From: Congeria kusceri
Lineage: Eukaryota > Mollusca > Bivalvia > Myida > Dreissenidae
Reading direction: 5' to 3'
Assembly (NCBI GenBank): GCA_027627225.1
Contig: CM051025.1
Location: forward strand, 76,734,474 to 76,798,473
DNA length: 64,000 nucleotides
The position numbers and the translations under genes are program-made. Below are positions 1 through 11,712 of this stretch, one piece after another. Below the pieces are notes generated by a model, which was not told the origin of the DNA, did not search any database, and saw only the letters and a list, made by a program, of their open reading frames with translations. Every line of letters begins with the position of its first letter. Position 1 is the stretch's first letter.

Positions 1-3000
1 AAAAATAAAATCCAACAAAAGCTTTGAAAGAGTTACCTCCTCACGTCTACAGATTGGGATCAGCACCATAAGCAAGTATCATGAGTTTCAATTTTATGTC
101 TTTGATAGTTATTGAGAAATTGTATATTTAACAAAAAATGTCAAAATGCTAAAAGTTATAAGTACAAACAAGGACAATAGGACTTTCCCAAAACTAGGTG
201 ATCTCCCTTGGAAATTACCTCCCGTTATTGCGAATTCGCATCCGTGACATTCTAAACATAGAGTGTGACGTCACTGCTTTCATCTAACCTCTATACTGGG
301 AACTGATAACTATCTATATTTGGCGAAATGGTACATACACTGAGATATAGTCCGCGGATGAATGAAATAATTTCCAAACAAGGACACTTTCCGTATATTC
401 TTATTAAAACCATGTTTAACCATGATAACTGTGTCATCATTATTAACTTCAAGCACTCAAACCATTCTGTTTATACCTGTTCGTGCAATAAAATGCGTTT
501 TACTTGCGTTGTCATGCAGTTTATACTTTCACTTTCGTACACTATATGTACAAGTGAGCAAATAGAGATACAAACTTTTTATTATTGAAAACAACGGCGG
601 ATTATATTTCAGGTTGAATTAAACGATGCACACATTGAGTTACTTGCACCAAGTTACGTCCTACAAGACTGTATGACGATTTTGTTAATGTTTAAGAGAA
701 GCGTCACATGCTCCAATTGGCGCCATACGAATATAGTGTTTACCCATCATGCACAGCGCGGAATCACACAGGTTAGTTGCGAGAAGCGACGCCTGGTGGA
801 CACAATGCATCCGCGAATTTGAAACCCGGCTTCCGGATACTTTTTTCCTAGCTTGCCATATAAAGTATTATAGATCTAATACCAAGCGGTTTTTAAAACC
901 ATGTTTTCATTAAATATTAGAAAAAGTTCATAGAGGTTATATGTTACAAAAATTAATTATTAGAACTAAATGTAGTATCGTTTTAAACTCATTACTAAGG
1001 CCACATGTCAGTATGACAAGTATTCGGAAAAAAATGTAGTCTCCTCGCCTCGTCCTAAACGGTTGTTTTCCATACATAAATATCACGAATAAACACATGT
1101 TCTCTCAATGGATACTTGTTATCTGTATGAAGAGGGGGTCATAAAAATACCAAAGGCACAAACCGCGGGGATCTTATCAAAATGCCCTTAAAACAATACC
1201 GCTAATCCGATGCAATTGCGTAATGCATTGATCATAAAGATCTACATGCAGAGACAACTAACATGTCACACTTCGTCTCAATTTGTTTGCGTCTCAAATT
1301 AAAGTGTATCTCACATTTTAAAATGGTGTTGTATCCGTTGTTGTTCTTTGCGTATCACCCTATGAAATGTCGCCACCTTACTATATAATGCTTACGCAAG
1401 AAACTTATTCGAATTAAGAAATTTGTTTAAATTAAAGATTGAATTATTATAGCACAGCACTTAATTTTAAATAATGAAGAATTGTAAGGTGGTGTACATT
1501 TAAGAGCTCATCGTGTGTTTTATTTTTATTTTCTCAAACATACGTTAAATAGAAACCGGGATTTAGCTGCTACGAGAATAAAATTTTGTCTGTTATCCAC
1601 GATTCCGACAGAAATGAAGAAACTACTTATTTAATACAACGTCAACTATAAAATTTAATAAAGAGTGACGTCATATTTAGTTATTGTAATATTGTGTTAA
1701 TGGAAATGAACAAGATAGTTGTTTTGTTACATTATATTTCAAGATTATAATGAAGCGTGTTCAAGCACCGTATAATAATTAGCACGCAACAAGAATATCT
1801 GCAAACGAAAATACTTGAAAGTTAAACATAAATGTGTATGGAATTTAAATAACAAGTTGCTGTCAATAAAATCGGAATGACTCTGAAACTTTCTATAATG
1901 ATACCTTATTGTCATAATTGTAGTCACCAGAAGAATGTTAGCTTAGAACAAGCAAAATCATTTTACAAAAAACGGCTAAATTTATTAATTTTATTTAATA
2001 ATACACATTTAATGTTTTAAACATTTGAGGACGAAGGCATAGGTTGTTTAGATATGAAATCGCTATTTTTGTGTTATATTGCATTATAACGTTCTGTGTA
2101 GGTTTTTTGTCAATCTTCAAAGCGTAGACAATATTGTTGAAAAATCCAAAGAATAATTAAATTTAATTGATAAATACAGTACATGATGTATATTATACAC
2201 ATATATTGATATTTGTAAATTCATTTTTACGACATTGATAAAATTTAAAGCTTTAAATATATTTTATGTTTGCCGCTAAATATAAATACGCTTATCCCGC
2301 CTTATAATCCATAAAAGTCGCGGGAAGTGAACAGAGGACATCACTCGTGATTACTAAAGGGAAGTAACCTATTTTGGAAAATGCCTAAACAAATTACAGG
2401 GTTACCTGCCTTGTTGTAATGAATTGCCCTTTTCATAGTGAACAAGTATTGAATTTTCAGATGGATACCTTTGATAGGTTTGGAAAACGGACTCAGACAA
2501 AAAACATAACCAAAAACCTAACTAACGCAGACGCTGACGCAGACGACCATAACTCGACTTTTTCTTCGAAAAGTTAGAGTTTAGAAACGTCATGTACTTC
2601 GTGTAAATCCTTTTTTCTGCTAGAAAAGCGCGCCAAATTTATGCTGACATGTACAACGTCACGTCATCCGCATGGAAAACGTGGGTGTATTTATTGCGAA
2701 ATAAAAACTTTGTAGCGTAGAGAACTGTGAGATCTTTACTTTTGTATAAAAGTAGCGCATATCAACAAAATAAGGTACCTGTATCGCGAACGATGTGCAG
2801 TTAACATTGCGTCTTAAAATAATATGCACTATTTTGCGCAATGTAACCCGTCCGCAGCGTATTGAACAAGTGCGTTATTCGGTGCCATGTCAAAAACGAT
2901 ACATGCTCGAGATTTGTGGTAATAAAAGACGGTGCGGCTTTGCCCACCGTATGAAAACTGAAACGATCCTCTTCTTAGACCGAAGCGAAACAAAATGGCA

Positions 3001-4330
3001 AAGTATGCAAACAATAAGATTCGCGTGTTAATACATGATATATCAAATATTGAAAGGAGAAACTGCGACGATGTGACATGTTAGTTCTCATTCTTTGCAG
3101 ATTTCGCGCTTTTTTTAAACGTGGACACAGGAAATTAAACAATGTTTGAACGATCATAAGCGTCCAAATTTCGTGTGTCTCTGAAATGTCTTAAAGTAAT
3201 GGACGAAATACATTTCTGGCTGTCGCATCTTCGCGGTCTTGTATAGAGCGAAATTTAACTTAAGGAAAAAAATATTGCAAATGTGTTCTTAGTCACATAT
3301 TATGTTGGAGTCAATTCATAACAGTTCTTTTCGTATAATTAAACACTATCTTAATTATTCCAGAATACACGGTGATGCAGTGATTCAGGTAACGTTCTAA
3401 GAATGTTAATGTGTTTATGTTTCAAAGCTTCCAAGTTTATTGACAAGTCGGCCTATCGGCCATTTACATAAGGACAAAAACAATATGGCCAAGACAATGG
3501 ATAATACAAAGAAACTTACACCAATAATGAAACATATTATATAAACACATACTATTTTCCAGGTTATCATAATCAAAATGCTCCAAAGTAATATAATAAC
3601 ATCCACGTCTTTACGTTTAACGTCAAGTGACATAATTACGTCATACCCAACGTTTCCAGGTGACGTACGTTACCAACAACCCGGCCGCCCCAAGCCACTT
3701 CTACCAGTGTGCTGACGTCACTATCCACAGCAGAGGCGGTGGTGTTGTCGGCTGATTCTGACAACACGGTGTTTGCTCACATATTACTGTATTTGCTTAT
3801 CTTGTTGGCGTACCAGCAAATACGGGTTATATTCTCTTGATAAATGTGCAGCATCAACTAAAATACAATTAACTTAAATTAACGTTTCTCGTGTCTTGAT
3901 ATTGAGAATACGAGTTAGTGTTTAATACAGACAAGTTTAATCGCGAGCCTTGGCGAGTGGTTTAGGTTTTCGTGCCGAGCAAATAAACGTATCTGTATTC
4001 AACACTTACCTGGTATTCTATTTATCCCATCATTTTATGTCTTTATTTTGAAAATAAACGAAAGAAAATCGCTGAATAACACGAAATACATCAATGACGT
4101 CACGAAAATAAACAAGATAACGTCATTATAATGCGCGTGTTTGCTGTATTCAACAAGGTGGAATACAGCTAAGTTTATCCCACGGGGTGTTATTTCGTCA
4201 ATGCAGGTGTGATGATGGGATAAAATTAAAGCAAGGGCTGATATTGATAAAGAATTTTAAATCGAAAATTAAGAAAAATGGTAAAATTCTGCAATTTTCT
4301 TATTGGACATTCTGTCAAAGAAATGAATTA
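1..4330. other. AT-rich region with no recognised gene
   Basis: I see no exon chain, RNA gene or intact mobile element here. The few open frames are short and look like chance in AT-rich sequence. Four perfect TGACGTCA octamers (266, 1666, 3713, 4095) are the only regulatory-looking sites. A small hairpin at about 2552-2580 (CTCGACTTTT paired with AAAAGTTAGAG, preceded by repeated GACGCAGACG) resembles a solo end of the AGCTCGACTTTTC element family seen at 36234 and 49194. Confidence 0.5.
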
Positions 4331-4334
4331 TTCG

Positions 4335-5495
4335 AATAGTTTGACACATAAAACGCGACAGTACCATGGTGTGCGTTATTAATAACGCGATTTCAATAGT
4401 ACTTTGTACCGTTTTTGGAAACGCAAAAGTACGTTTAAGTGCGTTATTGAAAACGCGATAGTTCGCTGGTGGACTTTATTGAAAACGCGATAGTACGATG
4501 GTGTGTGTTATTGAACACGCGATAGTACGATGGTGTGTGTTATTGAACACGCGATAGTTCGATGGTGTGTGTTATTGAAAATACGACAGTACGATGATGT
4601 GTGTTATTGAACACGCGATAGTACGATGGTGTGTGTTATTGAAAATGCGACAGTGCGATGATGTGTGTTATTGAACACGCGATAGTACGATGATGTGTGT
4701 TATTGAACACGCGATAGTACGATGATGTGTGTTATTGAACACGCGATAGTACGATGGTGTGTGTTATTGAAGACGCGATAGTACGATGGTGTGTGTTATT
4801 GAACACGCGATAGTACGATGGTGTGTGTTATTGAAAATGCGACAGTACGATGATGTGTGTTATTGAACACGCGATAGTACGATGGTGTGTGTTATTGAAC
4901 AAGCGATAGTACGATGGTGTGTGTTATTGAACACGCGATAGTACGATGGTGTGTGTTATTGAACACGCGATAGTACGATGATGCGTGTTATTGAACACGC
5001 GATAGTACGATGATGTGTGTTATTGAACACGCGATAGTACGATGGTGTGTGTTATTGAACACGCGACAGTACGATGATGTGTGTTATTGAACACGCGATA
5101 GTACGATGGTGTGTGTTATTGAACACGCGATAGTACGATGGTGTACGTTATTGAAAATGCGACAGTACGATGATGTGTGTTATTGATAACGTGATATCGA
5201 TAGTATTTTGTACTTTATTTTGAAAGTGCAAAAGTACGATGGTGTTATTGAAAACGCAATAAAACGATGGTGTGTGTTATTTTAAAAAATGACCGTAGGA
5301 TGGTGTGCTTTATTCAAAACGCGATAGTACGATGGTGTACATTATTAAACACGCGATAGTACGATGATGTACGTTACTCAACACGCGATAGTACGATGAT
5401 GTACGTTACTGAACACGCGACAGTACGATGGTGTAAGTTACTGAACACGCGATAGTACGATGGTGTACGTGATTTAACACACGATAGTACTATCA
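4335..5495. repeat. 32-bp minisatellite array with hairpin-forming unit
   Basis: About 30 or more tandem units of 32 bp run through this stretch, with the consensus core GATAGTACGATGGTGTGTG followed by TTATTGAACACGC. Units at both edges are more diverged; the centre (about 4490-5190) is very homogeneous. Each unit contains a short inverted repeat, GTGTT-ATTG-AACAC. The first unit has a perfect 16-bp palindrome, GCGTTATTAATAACGC. There are no conserved repeats separated by unique spacers, so it is not a CRISPR array. Confidence 0.95.
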
Positions 5496-6725
5496 GCATA
5501 AAACAAGCAAAATTATGTCATTCTCAGTAATAAGAATGTGTTTTCTAGACAAATAATACATGGATGTCCGATTATTTGGTGTATGCTCTCAACGAACAGC
5601 GAAATGGCATCACAAGTTTCTCCACACATCAGTTAAACTTTAAAACAAGTACTAAAGTTTCCCTCTAGTGATTCAACTCAATTTGATGACCAAATATTGC
5701 AAATAATTGTGAAAAACAAATATACAGAAAAAATATTATGTCGATACATAACAGTAACACCAAGGAAATTGCAGTACACCATAGACAAGAAAAATGAACG
5801 TAAAGGACAATCATTTATAATAATGACTCAGAGAACAGTTATTAAATGTTTAAAATAGCCAAGTTAACAGTAACAATCAACACCTGAATTGGTAAAACAC
5901 TTTTTGTCCAATAATCAAGAATACCACCATACTGTTTATATCATAATCTATAATGATGCATTGTATATTAATAACACCACCGACAAAAATGTAACATCAA
6001 AGACAACCTTTACAAAAATTCCTTGCATGTAATTCTTATTTAGAATGTTCCGTATTCTAATAACACTAATTTGTTTTACTGAGTCATGTCATTTTATATT
6101 TTCTAGCTGCACATAGTAAGAAAAGATTAATGCAACTTACTACTGTTAGATTACGGTTACATACGGACATTACTAGTAATACAAATGACTTTTTTTGAAT
6201 AACACTGTTTCAAATATTTTTTGTTTGATAGATGACCGTTGAAGATTTAAAATATATTGTGGAATTCACAATTTATTATAACTTGTGTGCACAATAAAAA
6301 CTGAATAAACCTGTTTGACTAGATTTTGAATTAAAACAAATACTTATAAAGTGATACCTTTTATTTCACATTTATTTCTTGGTTCAGAAATATGCTAATT
6401 TTATGTGTGAATCTCGGTTGGCCCCAGTTGACCCACCCTGGGTTTAACCAACAGTTTTAACCGGCTGATTTCATGCTGGCCAATACCATTAATATTGTTG
6501 ACCGTAGTCGAGTAAACTTGTATACAAGGAAATTTCCATTAATATTTGTAAATAATTTCATAATCATAGCTTTGTTTTGCTAGAAACAAGGTATTGAATA
6601 TATTTCTTAAATTAATAGTATAAATGTCATACTCCACTCTACCATAAATAAGACAGCGCTTTATGTTTGTTTAGTCTGTATGAAAACGGCTCTTGTCATA
6701 AGTAGATTATCAAACCATTAGAGTT
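5496..6725. other. AT-rich stretch, nothing recognised
   Basis: No exon, RNA gene or transposon terminus could be supported between the minisatellite and the tRNA-bearing element. Confidence 0.5.
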
Positions 6726-7226
6726 AAAGGGACTTGTTCACAGATTTCCGCATTTTTTTAAGTACGCCATTAAATGTCTTAACTGGACAGATTTAAGCAT
6801 CGGAACTAAAAAGCTCAAGTATAATTACTAGAAAAGTATTTGGAAAAAAAAAGAAAAGAAAAAAACAAGGTCCCCCACCGGGGTTCCAACCCGGGACCTC
6901 CTGATTAAAAGGCTATCGCCTTAACAACGCGGCCATTTCGACTTCTTTATGTCATCCTGCATTATTTACTTTATGTAAGAGTTCCATGTGTTGTCAAATA
7001 TTTCAACAGAAACACTCCAATTTTTTCCATCGTTTAGCGTTACAAACGCTTTATAATATGTTCAATTTCAACTGAGGATAACTCATAAACGAAACGGTTT
7101 TAACAGAATATTTCTAGGTTCGTAGTGTTATTTTGCTCCCTTGTATTCACTGTTCTTTTATTTTTGGAATCGGTGACAAAAAGTTGAAAAATTGTCAATT
7201 CGTCAATCTGTGAACAGGTCCCTTTT
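6726..7226. mobile_element. 500-bp non-autonomous inverted-repeat element carrying a tRNA-like segment
   Basis: The left end reads AAAGGGACTTGTTCACAGAT and the right end is its near-perfect inverse, ATCTGTGAACAGGTCCCTTT, about 500 bp apart. No coding frame lies inside. The interior holds a tRNA-like sequence on the minus strand (6869-6942). A target duplication could not be resolved because both flanks are T/A runs. It is most likely a MITE that captured, or is built from, a tRNA-derived sequence. Confidence 0.75.
6869..6942 (-). pseudogene. tRNA-like sequence (tRNA pseudogene inside a MITE)
   Basis: On the minus strand a 74-nt segment has a box-A-like TGGCCGCGTTG, an anticodon-arm-like AGCCTTTTAATCAGG and a box-B/T-arm GGTCCCGGGTTGGAACCCC. 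The acceptor strands (GTCGAAA and GGGGGACC) pair at only about three positions, so it is unlikely to be a working tRNA. The anticodon cannot be assigned safely. Confidence 0.6.
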
Positions 7227-8725
7227 ATAATAATCAATACTCCCAACTGTTCCAAACTGGTCAATAGTGATTAATTAAATTTTGTTTAAACACCCTTCAT
7301 AAAAGTGTTATTAAATTGTACATTTAACTTCTTTTTCCTACAAACAAGCCAGTTCATGTTATCATAGTCTGTACTAAAAGGACATGAAACATGGAGTTAA
7401 AATTCTGATAATTGCAGTTAGTAATAATCGGTTGTCCTAAAGTGGTTCCAACTAGTCAATAGTTATCATTTGCACTTTTTTAAATTAATATTCTAAAAAC
7501 TTTTGAAATTAAACTTATTCTTGCTAAAACACATAATCTGTATGAAAAGGACATGAAACATGTGTTGAAAACTTTACAATTACATTTAATAGTAATCTAT
7601 AGTTATTAATAATACATTCTAACACGCTACTGGCTAATGTTTCTATAGACCAAGAACACAATTATCGTTGTTAAACTACCCAATAAACAGCGCAAAAATT
7701 AGTCCCGATTCTGAGCGGAACACATTAAAATGTAGTTTTCATAACAATTGCCACAAAAATTGTGCAATCATGTTAGAATCGAAATAATGTTCGCTCCAAA
7801 TCATTGTTTATTGACTGATAAACAACGATAAAAATCATTAATTAAATTATAATATCAAAAATGATGTGTTGCTGTTAAAAAACTATTTTAGGAACAACTT
7901 GATTCATTAATATACGTTAACATCATATGGTACATGTTGTTTCATCCTCTAAGCATTGTCACCTGTAGAACCAATAACCTGTGTTTACTTGACAAATGTG
8001 CAGTCAAATCACACAATAATGTCACAAGCTGATACATGGTTATTACCAAACAGTTGACATTGAAATGACATTTATCTGGACATTAATATGTCTTCATTGG
8101 AGAAAAAGGTTTCATTCGGATTTTATAAAACCCCACCAGTAACAAGTAAAGAATGCCAGTGAAAGTGTCATTGATTTAATTGCATCTCTACTCTGATAAA
8201 AGTTTAGATTTTAAAGAAAACAAAAGATCATATTTAGTTATAATTGCATATCATTTATTGGCATTTTGAACATCATTGATGATATCCCGGTATTACAACA
8301 ATTTAAAGAATGGAACAAAATTCAAATGCCCACTACATTTGTATTAATCAATTACTATTACTGGTACCAAACATAATTGAAACGCTGACAGCGTATCAAG
8401 ACTGTTGGCGAGAAAAGAAACTAAAAGCAAAAAGAATTATGAGAGTATTATTATCATATTAACGGAACATTCATTGAAGTAAGTCACCTGTCTATTATAT
8501 CATTTCTACAAAACAAATATCGAAACTCATAACTATAAACTCTACTAAAAATACATTTGTATGATCTGGTATTTGACCTAATTGAAGATAGAGATCCAGG
8601 CCACTGTCTTCTGCAAATTAAAACTAACATAGCATGCTATTTATCATTATCATCATTATTGTTTTGTTATTCGTGGGAGGCAAACATTGTTTTGTGCAAA
8701 ATATTTAAAAAGCAAAACAGGGTTA
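7227..8725. other. AT-rich stretch with diverged repeat fragments
   Basis: No gene is recognised. A motif at 7373-7440 (GTACTAAAAGGACATGAAACA and following) recurs diverged at about 7540-7600. The segment at 8385-8450 (AACGCTGACAGCGTATCAAG) matches one at 35325-35390, so part of this stretch is a dispersed repeat. Confidence 0.4.
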
Positions 8726-8732
8726 GGGTAAC

Positions 8733-8766
8733 TCGCCCTTGAGTCGAATTCGCCCTTGAGTCGGAC
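8733..8766. repeat. Left-end pair of 17-bp subterminal motifs
   Basis: CGCCCTTGAGTCGAA and CGCCCTTGAGTCGGAC lie head to tail just inside the left terminus. Related copies occur at 9211-9251, 11674-11712 and 11876-11893. They could be transposase binding sites; that is inference. Confidence 0.7.
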
Positions 8767-9210
8767 GATATCCACGTTGTTTTTCTTAAAGATTGGGTGT
8801 TACTTAACCTTTGTCGTAACATTTTTAACAAACGCTCGACTTTTTTACTCAAGATAAAAACCAGTCTACATATGACGTCATTATCGATCTTTCTCACAAG
8901 AACGCTCTGCGGGTAAAGGTATGTTTACTTTCGTCTGGCCATACTATAAATAGATGGTAACGTGACTGCGTAAAGACCGGTGTGTACACAACGTTCGTCT
9001 GGCGGGAAATTCAAATATTAAAGTTACGAATATTTTTGATCTCGTCGGCATTTGGACCGAATGAATTTCGCAGCATCCGTTTAGTGTCGAACATTGAAAA
9101 CAAACACTTAATTTTTACTTTTAATACATGTTTTTGTTGTAGAATGTAATTTTCATAGTTTTACAGATTCATCTGTGTAACTAGGCGATTGACCTTTGAG
9201 TCGAACACAA

Positions 9211-9251
9211 TTCGCCCTTAAGACGAACGGGTGTTCGACTTAAGGGCGAAT
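9211..9251. repeat. Internal inverted pair of the subterminal motif
   Basis: TTCGCCCTTAAGACGAAC and its inverse GTTCGACTTAAGGGCGAA face each other around GGGT and form a near-perfect palindrome inside the transposon, upstream of its coding blocks. Confidence 0.75.
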
Positions 9252-9264
9252 TAATTAATAATTA

Positions 9265-9302
9265 ATAACTACTACTGCTACTACTACTACTACTACTACT
9301 AT

Positions 9303-9341
<39 letters not shown>

Positions 9342-9412
9342 CACTACTACTACTATTACTACTACTACTACTACAAGCTACTACTACTACTACTACTACT
9401 ATAAGCTACTAG

Positions 9413-9448
<36 letters not shown>

Positions 9449-9610
9449 TACTACTTCTACTACTACTACGACTACTACTACTACTACTACGACGACGACG
9501 ACGACGACGACGAGTACTATTACTACTACTACGGCTACTGCTGCTGCTGCTGCTACTACTACCACCACCACTACTACCACTAATAAGACTACTACTTCTA
9601 CTTCTACTTT
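9265..9610. repeat. (TAC)n-type trinucleotide microsatellite
   Basis: About 345 bp of TAC/CTA triplets with interruptions by CTG, ACG and TTC variants. It ends directly at a predicted splice acceptor (TTCTACTTTCAG, AG at 9612-9613). The long minus-strand frame across it, mostly valine, is an artefact of the triplet. Confidence 0.95.
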
Positions 9611-9613
9611 CAG

Positions 9614-10012
9614 GCTCACACGACAGTTGAAACGCAACTTTACAGGATGATATCTGCTATACCTTCCAAGTTGGCTAATATAGAGGTTGGATTCATTGAC
9701 TCCTCACTAACCCTGACTGTGGCGTTGAAGCTACTGAATGATATGTATTTACATGAAACATTATTCGATCACCCGTATGTTTTTCATCTGTACCAGATGA
9801 ATGTGTCGTACACAAAGGCTTATCCGGTTGTACGGAAACAAGTAATTGACAAAATTTTAGAGTGGATGTCAGTGTCCGAAAAGAACGATGCTGATTATAT
9901 TCCAGTAAGGTCGCACATTTTCTTGACAAGTCATATTATTGAAAACTTCAGTGTGAATGATCGAGCGACCGCTTTGAACATGATTGACGATATAAGGATG
10001 GACTCATTTTAA
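9614..10012 (+). CDS. Unidentified coding block A of the 3.2-kb transposon
   Basis: An open frame starts right after a good acceptor (TTCTACTTTCAG) and runs 132 codons to a TAA at 10012; the first in-frame ATG is at 9647. The product begins AHTTVETQLYRMISAIPSKL and ends in an acidic stretch, NMIDDIRMDSF. It has an even, soluble-protein composition unlike the chance frames nearby, but I do not recognise a domain. It sits inside the transposon, 84 bp before the block with the pipsqueak helix-turn-helix. It may be the last exon of one transposon gene or a first ORF read before the HTH gene. Neither a DDE core nor a zinc finger is visible in it. Confidence 0.5.
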   Translation, partial: AHTTVETQLYRMISAIPSKLANIEVGFIDSSLTLTVALKLLNDMYLHETLFDHPYVFHLYQMNVSYTKAYPVVRKQVIDKILEWMSVSEKNDADYIPVRSHIFLTSHIIENFSVNDRATALNMIDDIRMDSF

Positions 10013-10096
10013 TTTAAATATGCTGTATCAGTATGGTGAAATAAAATGGGTATATTATTACAACAAAGTGTTTATTTATTTTCTTTACATTTACAG

Positions 10097-10435
10097 TCCA
10101 GGAAATACTCATTAGAGGCTCTAGAATGTGCTGTGGCAGATGTGGCTACTGGGGCCCTCTCTGTAAGAAAAGCAGCTAAAAAGTACGGGGTGCCTATATC
10201 AACTTTGCATGACAGAAAGACTGGGAAAGTTTCGAGTGGAGCAAAATGGGGCAAAGAAACCCTCTTATATGCGACTCAAGAATCTGAAATGGTTGCTGAC
10301 CCATTGCCCGAGGAGATCCACGCATCCAATAATGATTCCTTTGGGGAAATGGAGATCCGGATAATCATGGATGAAAACGGGGGCTTTCAAATCATTCACT
10401 TTCAGGCACAAGCTGGTACGCATGTGAAATTCTAA
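10097..10435 (+). CDS. Pipsqueak-type HTH exon of a pogo-like transposon gene
   Basis: After the acceptor TTTACATTTACAG the frame reads SRKYSLEALECAVADVATGA, then LSVRKAAKKYGVPISTLHDR. This is the signature of the pipsqueak/CENP-B-N helix-turn-helix (HTH_psq) used for DNA binding by pogo-like transposases and domesticated relatives. The recognition helix region is KKYGVPISTLHDRKTGK. A weakly conserved acidic tail follows (PEEIHASNNDSFGEMEIRII), then a stop at 10433-10435. A donor-like G|GTACGC at 10415/10416 joins in phase to the next block at 10622, so this exon may end at 10415 instead. The start of the protein is unclear: an ATG at 10046 is in frame, but it lies in what looks like intron. 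Confidence 0.7.
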   Translation, partial: SRKYSLEALECAVADVATGALSVRKAAKKYGVPISTLHDRKTGKVSSGAKWGKETLLYATQESEMVADPLPEEIHASNNDSFGEMEIRIIMDENGGFQIIHFQAQAGTHVKF

Positions 10436-10621
10436 ATGCAGCTTAGCAGTTTTGTAGACTAACCAATTGTTCTTTCGTCTTAAAATTTAAGTTTATAATA
10501 CTACCGCAAACAATTTGTATATTACTTAGTTGTATATAAAGTTACTTTAAAAAAAAATATTTTTTAGCTTATTTTTATGCACTTTATAAAAACCAAGAAC
10601 ATGATCTTCTTTCGGTTACAG

Positions 10622-10998
10622 ACACCAGTCGTCAAGGAGACGAAATAGCTTTGCAATCAACTTTAACCCCACTATCCGTTGTTGAAAGTGCCTTGTCGGC
10701 GTCAACGCTCCAATCATACATAAAGAAGTTTGAGTCAGGGGAACACCCTGTAGGCGATTCAATGTATACCACATGGAAGAAATATAAAGAGCAGTCAGAA
10801 ACAACAGTTTCGCCATCTGCCAAAACCGGATACTTCGTGATTACGTCTGACGAAGCGTACATGGATAAGATACTTAAACAAGAGGAAAAAGTAAATAAGG
10901 CCGCAAACATTGAAAAGCGCAAAATTGAACGATTGCAAAAGAGAAAAATCAAGGAAGAGGCAGCAGCAAGAAAAAAGAGCAATAAGAATACCGACTAA
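10622..10998 (+). CDS. C-terminal exon of the transposon gene, basic transposase-like tail
   Basis: It follows the acceptor TTCTTTCGGTTACAG and is open to a TAA at 10998. The first part (PLSVVESALSASTLQSYIKK) resembles the helical segment after an HTH. The end is a lysine- and glutamate-rich helix with coiled-coil character (KILKQEEKVNKAANIEKRK and onward), a common C-terminal tail in pogo/jerky-like transposases. Phase is compatible with a splice from 10415, which would give a protein of about 250 residues with HTH and tail but no catalytic core. Either the DDE domain was lost or the protein is a DNA-binding derivative of the transposase. Confidence 0.55.
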
Positions 10999-11673
10999 AT
11001 GTTTCAATAAGATCGAAATAATGTGTAACCTAATTGAAAAGGGCATATCGACGGCTATATAATGCGACATACAATTTTCAAGAATAAAACTAAATTTAAG
11101 ACGTATACACTGTTTGATTACCTAACACATATGTTTATAAACGATCTGTAAAATATTTATATAAATAATAATAACTATTTGTCCAATGAACACTACTACC
11201 AGATTAGTTGTAAAATCTTGGAATTTACCGTCGACATGTCCCTTTAATTGAGAGTGACGCACAGTAGGCGCATAATACTATTTGAATTGTTTGCCATTTA
11301 CATAATACATCATTTGTTATTTATCATATAAACACAAGTTTGACGTTCTATGATTTGGTATGTGACGCATTGGAAACCTGACATATATAAGTTTTAACAT
11401 ATTATATATGAAAGAAAAAAAAAAACTCTAAAAGAAACTTCAGTATAAAAGTATTGTTATGTTGTTTGTTTCCATTTCCATCTTTACATTTCGTTTCCAA
11501 ACCAATGTTGGTGGTTTCGTGAGGTTGCTATGGTCGAAATGCCCAAGACACGCAGAAGAAATGCGGCGGTTTAAATCTGTGTTTAAAATAGTAATTTTAA
11601 TACAATTAATAGCTGATTGCTCGATTAATGGTTTTCCCAACTTAGTTAATCGTTAAATGGTTACGGGAAAATG

Positions 11674-11712
11674 TGTTCGTCTTAAGGGCGAATGTGTTCG
11701 ACTTAAGGGCTA
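11674..11712. repeat. Right-side pair of subterminal motifs
   Basis: GTTCGTCTTAAGGGCGAA and GTTCGACTTAAGGGC lie in direct order about 190 bp inside the right terminus. They are the same motif as at 9211-9251. Confidence 0.7.

Noticed and set aside
3415..3633. Minus-strand 72-codon frame with two strongly hydrophobic stretches
   Set aside because: T-rich minus-strand reading gives F/L/I/V runs by chance in AT-rich DNA; no splice signals, homology or neighbours support it.
4335..5495. Possible CRISPR-like array
   Set aside because: Units are directly tandem with no unique spacers, and the sequence is eukaryotic.
6869..6942. Functional tRNA gene
   Set aside because: Acceptor strands do not pair and the sequence sits inside an inverted-repeat element.
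9371..9637. Valine/serine-rich 88-codon minus frame
   Set aside because: It is the translation of a TAC/CTA trinucleotide microsatellite.
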